A stretch of 64,000 nt of DNA from Entonaema liquescens (lineage: Eukaryota; Ascomycota; Sordariomycetes; Xylariales; Xylariaceae): contig CADCSX010000008.1 of NCBI GenBank assembly GCA_902805475.1, positions 62,001-126,000 on the forward strand, written 5' to 3'. Of this stretch, positions 1-11,469 are shown piece by piece. Below the pieces are notes generated by a model that ran no database searches, was not told where the DNA came from, and worked only from the letters and a program-made list of their open reading frames with translations. The translations under genes were made by a program, and so were the position numbers. Each line of letters begins with the position of its first letter. The stretch's first letter is position 1.

Positions 1-1389
1 CGACTAGCAATGGGGCGCTACCAAGATTCAATGTTCAATTTGATGTTATCAAAGTGCGATTACCAGTTACCGGTTGGTACCGTAGGGAAGATAGGGAGAA
101 TTAGTAGCAAGAAGTGGGACTTGAGAAGGTTCGGGTCCTGAACAAGTGGGTTAATGATAGTAATTAAAGGTGCAAGACACTAGCACTGTACCTACCTCTT
201 TTATCGCAGCAGATCGTACCTACATACGTCAACTATGTACCTAGGTAATACCTAAAAATACTATACCTAGCGACCAAGACAGAAAGAGCGATGAAATAGC
301 TAAGAGGCGCAAGAACAAACAAAAAACAATGGGAAACAGTTGATGATAGAACATCAAGTCGAGGTAAGTTTTGCTTAGAAACTTGAGGTAACACATGCAT
401 TAACATGTACGTTGTACTACATTAAAAAAAAAATTAGACATTAATAAAAGATTGGACATCGTAAAGCTGTAACGTTTCCAAGTTCATGATATATTTTCCC
501 GTCACCTAGGCATAATTACCTAACCTCTATAGGCATTAGATACCTATATGCACAGCCAGGAATATGAAATACGCGCTCGTATCTTAACCCATTAGTCCCA
601 ATTCGACAGGATAAACCTTTTTTCTCATTTGGCACTTCGTATAAGGCATGTTAGGTTCTCGATAAATATGATTTGCTGGCTGGAAAAGGTTTATTGATCT
701 CTATTCTGGTCCCTACATTTCATTTGAAAAAGTACCTGTCGAATATTTGTGTTTTTATTGGGCGACACACCAGCAAATTTAACCTAGCAACCGCCAATCA
801 ATCCATCCAGATATGGTTCTTTACACACTACCTCGGTACCATTTAGTACCATTGCTGAGGATTACCGGGCAACATCGAAGTTGATCAGTGGTAGATCGGT
901 GGTTGGCCAACCAACCATCTACTATATTACTAACTAACTATATTACCAACTATATGTTACCTTGACGCATAAAATAAGTAGGCTGGTAGGTGGTATGGCT
1001 TGTGTATATAATACACCCACCAAGCGCACTATTTCAGTCCTCCTCTATCAGATTTGTATTAGATTATGATGAAAAGTAGAGGTAGCAAGGTCGAAGAAGG
1101 TCGCCTACCCAGCATATACATACGTATAGGTCCAGTATGTTTCTACCATGATAGGTAATTGGTAGGTCACCTATAGGTAATACGATACGACGTCGGTCAT
1201 CCTACTATCCGCAGCAAAAGCTCCGATGATGTTGTCATCACGTCAATCGCGATGCAAGCAAACGCCCATACAATATCGCCCTCTCCATATATCAGAGTTT
1301 GCAGCTTTCCTCTCATTTCGCTCATCCTCTATTGATGTAACAGTGTTATGTCAGACCCTTTCTTCCCCCAGCTCTTCATTGCAGATTCG
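1..1389. other. Intergenic, no gene recognised
   Basis: I see no supportable gene in these bases. A 63-codon ORF at 1226-1417 has no recognisable composition and overlaps the promoter of the next gene. The region contains short copies of the CCTAGGTA-type motif that recurs between genes in this window. Confidence 0.5.
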
Positions 1390-1397
1390 TGACGTCA
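1390..1397. promoter_or_regulatory. CRE palindrome TGACGTCA
   Basis: A perfect 8 bp cAMP-response element lies 130 bp before the ATG at 1527. In fungi this is the binding site of ATF/CREB bZIP factors (Atf1, Sko1) that act in osmotic and oxidative stress. Position and the LEA-like composition of the gene downstream make a role plausible, but use in vivo is inferred. Confidence 0.45.
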
Positions 1398-1417
1398 ACT
1401 CTCCCGTCTTTCCATAG

Positions 1418-1426
1418 TATATAAAG
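1418..1426 (+). promoter_or_regulatory. TATA box (TATATAAAG)
   Basis: A good TATA element 101 bp upstream of the ATG at 1527 and 21 bp downstream of the CRE. Spacing suits a transcription start near 1450-1470. Confidence 0.45.
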
Positions 1427-1526
1427 GTCTACAACCGCAAGTCGTAGAGAAGGTTAGTTTTCCTCAATCAGCTCAATTACATCCTAAAAGCTATTCCTTT
1501 GTTTTACTAGTGACTAAATATTTACC

Positions 1527-2126
1527 ATGTCAGCAACTCGAAACACAGAGTCCTTATCTCACCAGGGAGAATTCCATAGCCGCGTACCACCTGCGGAACC
1601 TCTTACAACTACCGGGCATAAGCCAGGTGTGAAAGTCGGCAATGAAGCCGCACCCGAGTTTCACGCTGAAAAGTACCCGCCCGGCACCGCGCCCCGAGAA
1701 AACACATTCCAACCTCGACCCGAGGGCGAAACGCCAGCGGAGGCTCCAAACGTCGAATCCCAGCGATTGACCGACCCCGTAGAAACCCTTGGTGGCACTA
1801 CATCCCAAGCTGTTCATACCGGCCTAGGCAAACCAATCCAGGGCCAATCAGGAGCTGAGCTGCACGGCAATTTACAAGGCGACCACACTAACCGACGAAA
1901 GAAGGAGCATGCTGGATTAGAGGGTACTGGGGCGAGTGTCGGCGATAGCGTCCGTCAGAAAGGAGGAGATCTACCTGAGGGTGTAGAAAAGAGTACAAGA
2001 GGGAAGGGGAGTGCCGATTATCCCTCCGCATCAGAACGAGTCCCGACCAGCGCGGAAGAATTGGCGGCAGAGCGCAAGGTACCAGAGCGTTCCTACGATT
2101 ACACGCAATCTGGGAAGCCTAAATAG
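1527..2126 (+). CDS. Hydrophilic, disordered LEA-like hypothetical protein
   Basis: An intronless 199-residue ORF with a clean ATG preceded by ACC. The product is very hydrophilic, rich in Gly, Glu, Pro, Thr and Lys, without Cys, membrane segments or signal peptide, so it is probably intrinsically disordered. Proteins of this type are common in filamentous ascomycetes and usually annotated hypothetical; some behave as desiccation or stress protectants. That role is inferred from composition and from a CRE plus TATA box just upstream, not from a recognised domain. It stands alone with long intergenic spacers on both sides. Confidence 0.7.
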   Translation: MSATRNTESLSHQGEFHSRVPPAEPLTTTGHKPGVKVGNEAAPEFHAEKYPPGTAPRENTFQPRPEGETPAEAPNVESQRLTDPVETLGGTTSQAVHTGLGKPIQGQSGAELHGNLQGDHTNRRKKEHAGLEGTGASVGDSVRQKGGDLPEGVEKSTRGKGSADYPSASERVPTSAEELAAERKVPERSYDYTQSGKPK

Positions 2127-3164
2127 AAAGACATGAGTGGTAGCAAGAGGATTTATTATACGAACTATACATCAGACATGATGTACATCGAATAGTCAAG
2201 ATAGATATCGTGTTGACTCCGTACCTACTTATAACATTCAAATAGCGGTGATCAACCAGTGAATCCCTGCTAGGTTTAGCGATAACTACCTACCTATGTA
2301 TATCGATCTGAAGGGTACCTATAATTCCGGCTACCCGAGTTCCCCTCTATCATTCATATTAATGCGGTTATGATTAGTAGACTAAGGGGGAAAATACGAA
2401 ATCTTCAGAATGAAGAAAGTAGAAGACTTGTCTAGAGACTAAACAATAAGATATTTAGCTCGTCCAGCTCTATAAAGGTCTTCTAGCTCTATAAAGGTGG
2501 TCTCGCTTAGTTTTCTGCTTTGCCTCTTTAGACTCCCCGAGCCGCAAAGGAAAAAACCCCGCTTAACACCCGCTCAAGGTGTCTAACCTAGGTAGGTATT
2601 CTCTATCCACCTAGACAAGCTAATAAGCTAACAAGTTACTTCATATTTCAGTGGCTTTCCATATTCAGATCGAGATGTATGTAGATTACTTTCTCGCGAG
2701 CAGTTTAGTGGAAGCCCTCGTCCCGATCGTTTTCTCAGTATTGAATAATCTATACCGCAATGAAGGACTGTAGTCTGCAGATATCTTGGACCCTAGTAAA
2801 ATAAGATGAGCTGTACATAAGCCTTCTGCAATGCGACTGCAAGCCAGGGAGAAAAGACCATTGGCAGGTGAATTAAGCAGCCAGCTCCAGCTTGACTAGC
2901 TTTACTTTCCAGCCCTTGTCTCCTAGCATCGCCGCCATTGGTCTCGACTCTATGATCGCTAACAGTGCCAAGAAGACCTTAAGCCCTGTATGCTCTGACG
3001 AGAATTGGTTAGATGATTTTGAGATGTCGTGGGACGACGGAGACCGCCAAAGAAGAATTTATTAGAAAATATCTTCCATGGATTGCACAAATCGTCTCTC
3101 CTCACCCCGCTCCTCTTACTCTCGATAAGTGACTGTAACTATCTTCTTGTTTCTTGTTCCATAT
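2127..3164. other. Intergenic spacer with a short direct repeat
   Basis: No gene seen. A tandem duplication of a CTCTATAAAGGT unit lies at about 2468-2499. A CCTAGGTAGGTA motif is at about 2587. Confidence 0.4.
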
Positions 3165-4303
3165 ATGATCAAAAGCATTGTGGGCCGTCGCTCATTCCGG
3201 CTTATTAGCACAGGGAGAATGGGATTCTCACCGCCCACCACGACGGCCACGCCCACTGCTCTAGCACCACGGACGACTTCTCTTGACCACGGCGGTACGC
3301 CGCCTGTAGCCGCGCTGACTACAGTATGGACACCCTCCGATGGTTGCTTTCCGGTTTCTACCCGTCCTACAACGGACATCGATATGTTTTGGAGCTCTAA
3401 TCCCGAATGTGCCCCTCCTGGCTACACCAGCTACTTCGAGACGTACTACTATTCTCCCGCTATATGTCCTAGCGGATATACTGTCGGCTGTTCGAGATAC
3501 GATGATTTTCAAGGCCCACCCGTCGAGCCTACAGAAACTGCTGTTCTTTGTGTTTTAAGGTACGCTACACCCTTAGCCAAGCCTATTGCAGTAAAGCCTG
3601 ACTCTTAACAGCGATTATTCATGTACCCCAGATGCATGGAACTACTTCGCGACCAACACAGACTTAGACTGTATGTTGCATCGAAAGGTCATCCTTGGTG
3701 GGATAAAGGAATGGCTGACACGCCGTTGTAGATGCACAAGTAATGATACAGATCCGTTGGGCGTCAAGTGACCTTTCTATATTAGAAACACATCCCTTGA
3801 CGCCTGGCTTAATTCTAGCAACAACAACTTCAGGCGGCGAGACAGACGTAACAGGAACCCAGTCATCATCTATTACAGCAGTAACCGGCTTATCAGCGAG
3901 CCCAGACAATACCAGGGAGGGTTTATCTACTGGTGCCCAAGCTGGAATTGGTGTCGGCGTGGGCCTATTTTGTCTCTTAGGTCTTGGGTTAGCAATCTTC
4001 TTTATACTAAGGTACCGGGAGAAGCGTAAAGGAGGACAGGCGCTCAGTGAGCCTCCTCCAGGACAGTACCCATTTAATCAGTACCCTTATTTACCTGGTT
4101 CGGGACCTCCTAGCCAACCCATTTTACAATATCCCCAGGCTACATATCCTGGATATACAGCCTACACCGACCCTAAAACTGGCGTCATAACTTATTACTC
4201 TGTTATTCACCAGCCCACTGAATTAGGGAGCACCGCTATCAACGCATCCAACGGACCTAATAGCCAGGGATCACCCTCTGTTGAGAGGTCACAACTAACT
4301 TAA
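3165..4303 (+). CDS. Single-pass membrane protein with Cys-containing ectodomain
   Basis: Three exons, 3165-3559, 3612-3670 and 3732-4303, join in frame with CAG and TAG acceptors. The N-terminal half is Thr/Pro-rich, followed by a Cys-containing module with CPSGYTVGC and CTPDAWNYF. A glycine-rich transmembrane segment (AGIGVGVGLFCLLGLGLAIF, in the last exon, about 65 residues after that exon begins) is followed by a basic stop-transfer stretch and a Pro/Tyr/Gln-rich cytosolic tail. This layout matches a large family of fungal surface proteins of unknown function, some thought to be wall sensors. No signal peptide is evident. The start is uncertain: ATG 3219 is also possible, and a stop sits immediately before the hydrophobic stretch upstream of 3165. 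Confidence 0.6.
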
Positions 4304-5222
4304 CCTCGGGATTCTACCTTCTCTGGCGGTGAACCAGCAGTGGACGAAATGTCTAGAGACGACGGTGTTTCTAGTCCCGTAGAAAATATCAACAATCCGA
4401 GAGTGCATCATGAAATGCACATCTAACGGTGGAACAAGCGAAATCGGATGCTCGGAGAACCCAGCCAACAGAGTTAACAAAGCTGGACGAAGAGGAACAA
4501 CGGATACGAACATGAATGAAACAGCTCGGATAAATACAATGACGAACTAGCCTATCTTCCGGGAATCGTCAGGTTACTGCCCTTCTCATATAATATTTCG
4601 TTCACGCTGTAAAGAGTGTCTAGTATGGAGTATAATACCGGATCAGAGAATAGCATCTGTATTTGCGTGCTCTGATACCACTTGGAAGAATACCAATGGA
4701 AAATATATAAATATTCTAATGTAATCTATCTAACATTAGAGTATTTAGTGTCGATAGAAATGTTGAAAACTGACGAGTTATACTAGTCCAACCACAGAAA
4801 AATAAAAGCAATAAATTCAGCAGGAACACGAGGGGTAAAAAGTACCTGGTCGCTTACCTACCTAGACAATATGTTATGACGATATATTATGACGAGCAGC
4901 AAGCTTGACAATCTGCGGTATACTTGCTACAGACGCATCGGTAAATCCAAAAGTCGTTCCTTACCTGAGGGGGGTACAACTTGAAATAAAAAGCAAACTT
5001 ATCGCAATCAATCAAGCGCATCTGCCTCTTTTCCTCACCACCTTCGTCGTTGCCTACGCTCCTTCTTTTTACAGCTTTTTCACACACTTCACGCCACCAC
5101 TTTCAATCACAGACATCCATCTACCATACTCGACTGTTCTCCTCTTTCGAGCCATCGCATTATCAGATCGCAATATTTTTTGCGAAGTTTAACTGAACCC
5201 AATTTCCGGCACACCAGTCGCG
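4304..5222. other. Intergenic, no gene recognised
   Basis: A+T-rich spacer with no supportable ORF. Confidence 0.4.
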
Positions 5223-5870
5223 ATGGCTTCCCCCGACAAGAAAAAGGACTTCAACGATAAAGAGTCTCTCGTGCTTGCCATGGCCTGGAAGTGTTTCAAA
5301 GCTCCTCCTGATGTGAGTAGTTACCGTAGTCACCGTATCTAGGTTACCTCCCATAGCGTAACATGATTTAACACATACTCGTTCACAGGTTGACTATGTT
5401 AAGCTTGCTAAACTCACGGGGTACGGCAACCCTAGAAGCGTGCAGAATCTGATCGCCGGTGAGTCTTCCATATTTTACCCGCTCTTAGCCTAGCTGCAGA
5501 TATGCGGCCATCACGTCGCCAACTGTTACATTCTCAAAGGAAACCATGTGTTTGATTCTAACCGATTTACACAGCCGTGAAGAAGAGGATCGAGAATCAT
5601 GACGGGATTCCAGCCACGCCTACCAAGCCTATTACCAAGGCCAAGGCTACTCCTGGTTCACGCAAGCGCAAAGTTGCACGTAGCGACGAGGATGATAGCA
5701 GCGACCTCGTCATCCCCACTCCGAGCAAGCGCGCTCGTGGCAAGAAGAGAAATCTCTCTAAGGAGACCATCGACGACGATGATGATGATTCCGACTCTGG
5801 CAAAAAGGACGCCGTAGAGAAAGATGAGGTCGACCCTAAAGAGAAGACTGTCGAGGGTATCGTGGACTAG
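5223..5870 (+). CDS. Small basic nuclear protein with Myb/SANT-like N-terminus
   Basis: Exons 5223-5312, 5389-5458 and 5575-5870 join in frame to 151 residues. Residues about 10-55 form a compact helical domain (hydrophobic positions around AMAWKCFK and VKLAKLTGYGNPRSVQNLI) like the Myb/SANT-related domain of many short fungal nuclear proteins. The C-terminal two thirds are Lys/Arg and Asp/Ser-rich with a run of acidic residues and KRKVAR and SKRARGKK clusters that look like nuclear localisation signals. In other ascomycetes such proteins are often labelled histone H1.3-like or hypothetical. DNA binding is inferred. Both introns have GTGAGT donors and CAG acceptors. Confidence 0.75.
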
Positions 5871-6340
5871 CACCTGATAAATCATCGATAAGCCTATGGA
5901 TCATTTAGACGTCGCCTCATAACACCAGTCCAACAATACCACGCGGAGACTGGCCTTAGCCTACCTCGACATTCCGTGTTATTGCTTTCAGATAGTTTGA
6001 TATCAAATTCGCAGAAATTTCGTAGTTATTCGTACTGCTTTATCATTCAAACTTTCCAAATGAACTGCTACATTCGTAAAGCATTTCTAATTCATAACCC
6101 CGTTACGAGGGGACATACTCGTGCGACGTGCTTGGATCTTCCTTCCATAACATATTCCAATATCCGTCCATGACTCGGTCAGCAAGTACATGTTACGGTG
6201 ACGGTAGTTCACGCAGATATACATTAGGTGTTGATGACAAGAAACAAACGTCTTGTACCAGCCGACAGGTTGGTAATTATGTATTGTCATTACGAATTAT
6301 CTGGTATATACAGGTCGGTAGATCCCACTAGATCAACTGA
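5871..6340. other. Convergent intergenic region
   Basis: Lies between the 3' ends of two convergent genes. Nothing coding is seen. It should hold both terminators. Confidence 0.4.
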
Positions 6341-6990
6341 TTATTCTGTGTATAGGCAGCCGTTAGGCTCAGAGGCCTCTACGGCACGCACGGAGATTCC
6401 GAGACATCCTTCGTTGCCCGCAGGCTGGTCAACGCCCGCAGAAACCCACACACTCCAAGCACCATCTATGCTATTAGGGCAAGCGATGAAACCTGCTCCG
6501 TTAAAATTCAAGTCGTTGCTTTCATCGAGCGTGAACGAAGTCCTCTCGCCGTTTTTAGGAGCCGGTTGGGCGCCGGTCGTGTAGCCGAGTTTACCCTGGC
6601 CTATTAATCAGGTTCGTCAGCATAAATTCTTCAATATATCCATGTTCTTTAAAGCAGAATGCTATTGGACTCACCCATTCCAGAACGATCAACGTAGAGT
6701 TGCTGTGGTGTTGCGGAGGCAGCGTAGAGGTAGAGGGCGCCATCTTGAAGGTAGAATGTGGCATAATCAGCACGGCCAGCATCACATGACGCGTTTTGGC
6801 TGGGAAGCTTCAAGAAGAGACTGGACTTGGCCGCTTCGAAACTGGCAAAGTGGACATCACTCGCAGACCGGAGAGCCATTAACGAGAACTTAGCGTCAGG
6901 TGAGAGTGGTCCTCCCGGAGTTGCTTGTGGCAGAGCAGTTGAAGCTCCCATAAACAATGAGGCTGCGAGGGCGAGTTCCTTGAAAAACAT
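6341..6990 (-). CDS. phiA: PhiA-like secreted cell-wall protein
   Basis: Two exons on the minus strand (6675-6990 and 6341-6600; GTGAGT donor, TAG acceptor) give 191 residues, close to the usual length of the PhiA family. It starts with a signal peptide (about 19 residues, ending at ALPQA). The core shows the family's SQNASCD, YLYAASATPQQLYVDRSGMGQ and CPNSIDGAW stretches. Aspergillus PhiA is a wall protein needed for phialide and conidium development; relatives are abundant in culture filtrates. Assignment to the family is strong; the developmental role here is inferred. A TATAAAA-type element lies about 105 bp upstream. Confidence 0.88.
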
Positions 6991-7092
6991 GGTGGGCAGT
7001 TGCGTTTTAACTGGATTGTTGAGTGATCTAGAAGTGTCGTGGAATGGTTTGTTGTGTTGAATATAGTATCAAGGTGAGAGGGATGTTCAAGC

Positions 7093-7099
7093 TTTTATA
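7093..7099 (-). promoter_or_regulatory. TATA-like element for the PhiA-like gene
   Basis: TATAAAA on the minus strand about 105 bp before the ATG at 6990, with a C/A-rich leader between, as is usual for strongly expressed fungal genes. Confidence 0.35.
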
Positions 7100-8521
7100 A
7101 TATTCTCTGTCTCGGCAAATCTCTATAACTTTTTGAAAAGGAGAAGCTCTGACTGACATCATCTGCATATAGTCTAGGTCAATACGAAGGTCGAGGGTGG
7201 AGAATACGAGGATGCGAAAGCGTTCTTGGCGATACTCCGTTGCTGGACAGCTCAATCCTGAGCCGATTGGCTCAACTCTAGGACCATTTCAAGGGTCGTC
7301 TTGAGATGTGGAACCGTCTGCCGGTGATGATCGACATCATATGCCGGCGAATGAGCCCACATCCTCCTTAGTCCCTTTCTACTTCGTGAAATTTGCCCTG
7401 CCTCTTTAATATCATTATGCGTTATAGCTTATTTTGGACTATATTGCTTAGTGATAATGTCCCATTATAATATACGGATTGGGGAAGCAGTATGCTTGCA
7501 CCAAAGTCTAGCCTGGCCTAAGAATGAGTATCGCTTCGTATGTACCTATTCAACCTAGGTTGTTTATACAAGTGTTATATGGTTTATTGAACGTACCTAC
7601 TGAAGGCTTGGGTTCTTAGCGCAAGCCAGATATGAGAGTCGTGATTATCCTTGCTGCTAAGTATTATGTCGAGCAATTTACTCATTTTATGCTACCACCC
7701 CTCATTGGAACACTATCATATATTTCCGAACGATCGGTCGTACGCTCCAGGTAGTTACACCTATTATTCGAGGAATATTTGCTGTTGTGGTATCTTGATC
7801 TTAGATTTGAAAAACTGAGTCGCGTAGTACAATGTAGAGATGCTAGAAGCCTTATGCCTGATTTCGAATGACTACTTACCCATATAGAGATATACCTAAG
7901 ACTCTACCTAGTAGCAGTCTAACGTATAAAGAGAGGTGGATAATCATTGAATCATGATTTAGTATTTGTGCGGATGAAAACGCTATAGTTTCTCGATACG
8001 ATTGCTCCTAGTAGCGTAAAGAAGGTTATGAATCCCATTGTAAATGGAGATACAGTATTCCGAGACATGTCATATTCTCGGTGGTTAAACAACATATGCT
8101 AAGAGATTCCAAAGGAGAGAGAAATAATAGACTAAACTACAGGTTGTTGATGATATCATTTAAGATACAGGACGAAAGGCGTACTAACAAATGATGACAT
8201 CAGATGGTTACCCTGTCGAAAGAATTACCTATTATGGAACCAGATCTAGGACATGATTGGATAGAAGTGTGAAATCTATACGTCATATGTCATCTTTCCA
8301 TAGCGACAACCAAATAAATTATCGATCTTAAGAGGCTTCACACACTCATATATGACTTGGTAGGCAGGTTAAGCATCTAATCAAACATACTCAGTCCTCT
8401 TTTAGACTTTTCAAATATTGTCTTCATTCAATTCCAGCAACAAGACATTATACCCCCTCTAAGTATATCGTCGTATCTTACGAACCTAGTTAACTTCCTC
8501 GCCTCGAACCAAGCTGCAATC
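7100..8521. other. Divergent intergenic region, 1.4 kb
   Basis: No ORF worth reporting. It is shared by the minus-strand PhiA-like gene and the plus-strand small protein at 8522. A CCCCT stress-type element occurs near 8453, about 70 bp before the next ATG. Confidence 0.35.
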
Positions 8522-8860
8522 ATGTCAAAGATAATAGACGATGTCAAGACTGGCCTTAAAGGTATTCGCGGGGCAGGAGACGCCATCCGAGGCGAGGCAA
8601 TGGAGGTTACGGATCAGGCGTTTGACAACAACCAAAACCATCCAGAAACCCAGACAGCGCAGGCAAAAAACCGAGCGATCGCAGAGAAGGGGAAGCAAGA
8701 CGTCAAAAGGGTTGATAACATGTTTGCGCAACGTGAGTGGGAACGTAAAGGCGTTCCGAGGACGGACGGGCCTGTTACGACACATGGTTCAAATACCTTG
8801 GGAGGGACGGACACACTTGCCCATCCCACAAATAATAACGGTGTCTCGAGGGCGGTCTAA
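8522..8860 (+). CDS. Small hydrophilic stress-type hypothetical protein
   Basis: An intronless 112-residue ORF. The N-terminal part (KTGLKGIRGAGDAIRGEAM) is an amphipathic helix rich in Gly/Ala, and the remainder is polar, Asn/Gln/Lys/Thr-rich and free of Cys. It resembles short fungal LEA or CsbD-like proteins that accumulate in stress or in spores. No catalytic motif is present. I infer a protective role from composition only. Confidence 0.65.
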   Translation: MSKIIDDVKTGLKGIRGAGDAIRGEAMEVTDQAFDNNQNHPETQTAQAKNRAIAEKGKQDVKRVDNMFAQREWERKGVPRTDGPVTTHGSNTLGGTDTLAHPTNNNGVSRAV

Positions 8861-9214
8861 CTATAGTTGAACGATCAGATATTGAACTAAACTCTAGTAT
8901 GGAACGGTGGAAAATACTTAACATGGCCAAGAATTTGTTTGATAACATATGCGGTCTTCAGCCTTTTTCTCTACTCTTTCGAAGATTTAAGTCTCTAGTG
9001 AGGGATTTCACGTCTTTGTCAATTTACGTTAGGTTATCATGATGTCGTTTTCAATGCTGCTTGCTTGATATCCTAAGCACAGGGTTACGAGTACCCTATC
9101 CTTAAAGCCCTGTTCCGAGAAGCTTATCATCGGTGCGTACATGAATTGGATAGTTCCGTAGTTCAGTCATCTCTACCTACCTAATTAGACTTGCCAAGGA
9201 ATGGCTGGCAGTCG
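8861..9214. other. Convergent intergenic region
   Basis: No coding signal; 3' flanks of convergent genes. Confidence 0.35.
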
Positions 9215-10904
9215 TCAACTCGCGTCTACAGGATTCTCTTCGATGTGAGTAAAACCGCATTTGTTGTCGGCTGCAATCCCACTCCTCCTTGCTAGTTTGC
9301 TTTCGATACCGAACAGTGCAGACATCTCTTCAAGCGTCTTCCCTCTTGTTTCCACTGCGATAGTTAGATCCAGCAATGAAAAAAAGTTGCTTGTACTCAC
9401 CCATGGCATATCGTACGAATATAAACGCAACCACGCAGATGCAGGAGTAGATAATATAGAGGCCCCAGCCGATCGCCGCTGCTATCGGGGGACTTGCCTG
9501 TGCAACCACGTAGCAGCTTAGCCAGAGACTCGCTGTCGAAAGGGCGTTGCCCTTTGCCCGATACATAACGGGAAATATCTCCGTCGCATAGGTCCAGCTT
9601 CCTACGCCCCAGCTAATGTTGAAGAATACGTAGAACAAATACGGAAAAGCAACGATAGCGTAGTTCCCATTGTCGTTGGGGTTTCTCTCAGCATGCCACT
9701 GTAAAACGGTGATACCAATCATTGCACAGCACATTCCAACTAGGCCTATTTGTAGCCATGTCTTGCGTCCAAGGCGGTCAAATACAAAGATCGGGACCCA
9801 AGCAAAGACAAACAAGACTATGCCGACACCACCCGTAGCTAGGTTAGCCGTCTTCGGATCCGTGATTCCTCCGCGCTCGAAAAGGGATGGCTAAAAATCG
9901 TTCAGCATTATCAATGAGAAATAAGCAATGAAATATCAATGCTTACTGTATAATAGAGTATCGAGTTAGTACCCGTGATCTGCTGGAAGAATTGAACGCC
10001 CATAGCAAGAAGAGTAACGCGCAATACGGGGGATTTGAACATATCGGCCCATACTGCTGTGGCTACTGCTTTCTCAAATGCTACCTCCTCAGCTATCTCT
10101 GCCATTTGCAAATCAGCTGCTTCATCGCCATGAAGGCGGGCGAGTACTTCACGAGCACATTGGTGTCTATCTTGTTGAACTAACCAACGAGGGCTGGGTA
10201 GAACCCAAACCCAGCAACCAACTGCCAATACTGCTGCTGGTACCACTTGGATGGCGAGCGGAATGCGCCACCAATCGGGAGTTTCGAGGAAGTTAAACCC
10301 ATAGTTCAACCAAAAAGCCACAAGCTCACCGAAGCAAAGAATCATCTGCTCTATTCCGATAATGCGACCCCTGAGCCTTGCTGGAGCGATCTCGGATACG
10401 TATAGCGGTACGCCACCGGCGCATGTGCCCACGCCGAATCCCAATATTACGCGCCCGATCGTGATGGAAGTTATGTTATTAGATGCTGACTGTAGTATAG
10501 CACCGATGATAAAAACTATGGAAGCAATGGACAACGTTCGCTCACGGCCACAGTAGTCAGCAAGAAAGCCTATAGACATAGCGCCGACCAAGCACCCAAT
10601 ATCGTAGAGAGATACTACTGCCCCTGTTACCCAGCTATTTGCCGGCTTCATGAGAGAAATCCATCTAGCGTCTGCTACGATGACTCCCATAACACCTTGA
10701 TCTAGGAAGATATCGTCAACTCGCTGCCACGCTAGACATAAAAACCGATTCGATAGATATATGGACGGGCTTACCATAGCCAAAAAGCAGCGCACCAATT
10801 GATACAAACGCAGTAAGGAAGTAGACATAACGAAGATTTGCGGGTCGATTCCCGACCTCGCCGGCCGTCCGACGAATGGGTTCCGTTTGCTTTATATTGA
10901 ACAT
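9215..10904 (-). CDS. MFS sugar/quinate-type transporter
   Basis: Four exons (10775-10904, 9947-10701, 9401-9890, 9215-9354) join exactly to 504 residues with 12 predicted membrane segments. Family marks visible: FGYDQGVMG in TM1 (formed across intron 1), a GRERT loop 2-3 motif, RVILGFGVG in TM4, PSPRWL before the central loop, FFQQITGTNSILYY in TM7 and VETRGKTLEEM after TM12. These define the fungal sugar porter family (hexose, quinate and related). The usual PESPRWL is PSPRWL preceded by Leu. Substrate cannot be told. It is divergent to the PhyH gene, 565 bp away, so shared control is possible. Confidence 0.88.
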
Positions 10905-11469
10905 ACCTAGGTATTCTTAGTTTCTGAATGTAAAATGATCGAATAGACATCAAACTCGTAATGCAAATAAATCACGAGAACTTGACCGCCTAGATAGGCT
11001 GGTATATAGTTTATATATTAATCTCGGAATAGGATACTGCTATGCTTTAGCATACAAGTGGCGGGTACGACACCGGAGAGTAGGATTTCCCCACACGTGA
11101 ATTAAAGATTCTGCGGGGTGAGCAGGGAGAAGATGCGGACTTGATCTGGGGGTGGTGATCGAATGGAGCTTATTGCCCCTGTCGTGATGCCTGACATATA
11201 TCCCCAATTCTATCAAGATCGTCACGAGGACAAGCATATTCGCTGCATTTAAATACCGAAACTCGAACCGTAACCATGATATGCCAAACTATTCAACGGC
11301 GACTCCATGTTGTTCCAACTAGGCTCTTTTCGATTTCTTTCCTCCAACCCGCTCTTCAATCAATCCTAAATTTTTCATTGAAAGCCCGTATACCGTGATA
11401 GAGGTACTACAAGCAAACCACGCTGGCCAGTCCAGAACTCTTATCAGTCCCGCCTCCCTATTATAAAGC
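10905..11469. promoter_or_regulatory. Divergent promoter region between MFS and PhyH genes
   Basis: A 565 bp intergenic stretch between divergent start codons. No distinct operator was recognised. Confidence 0.3.
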
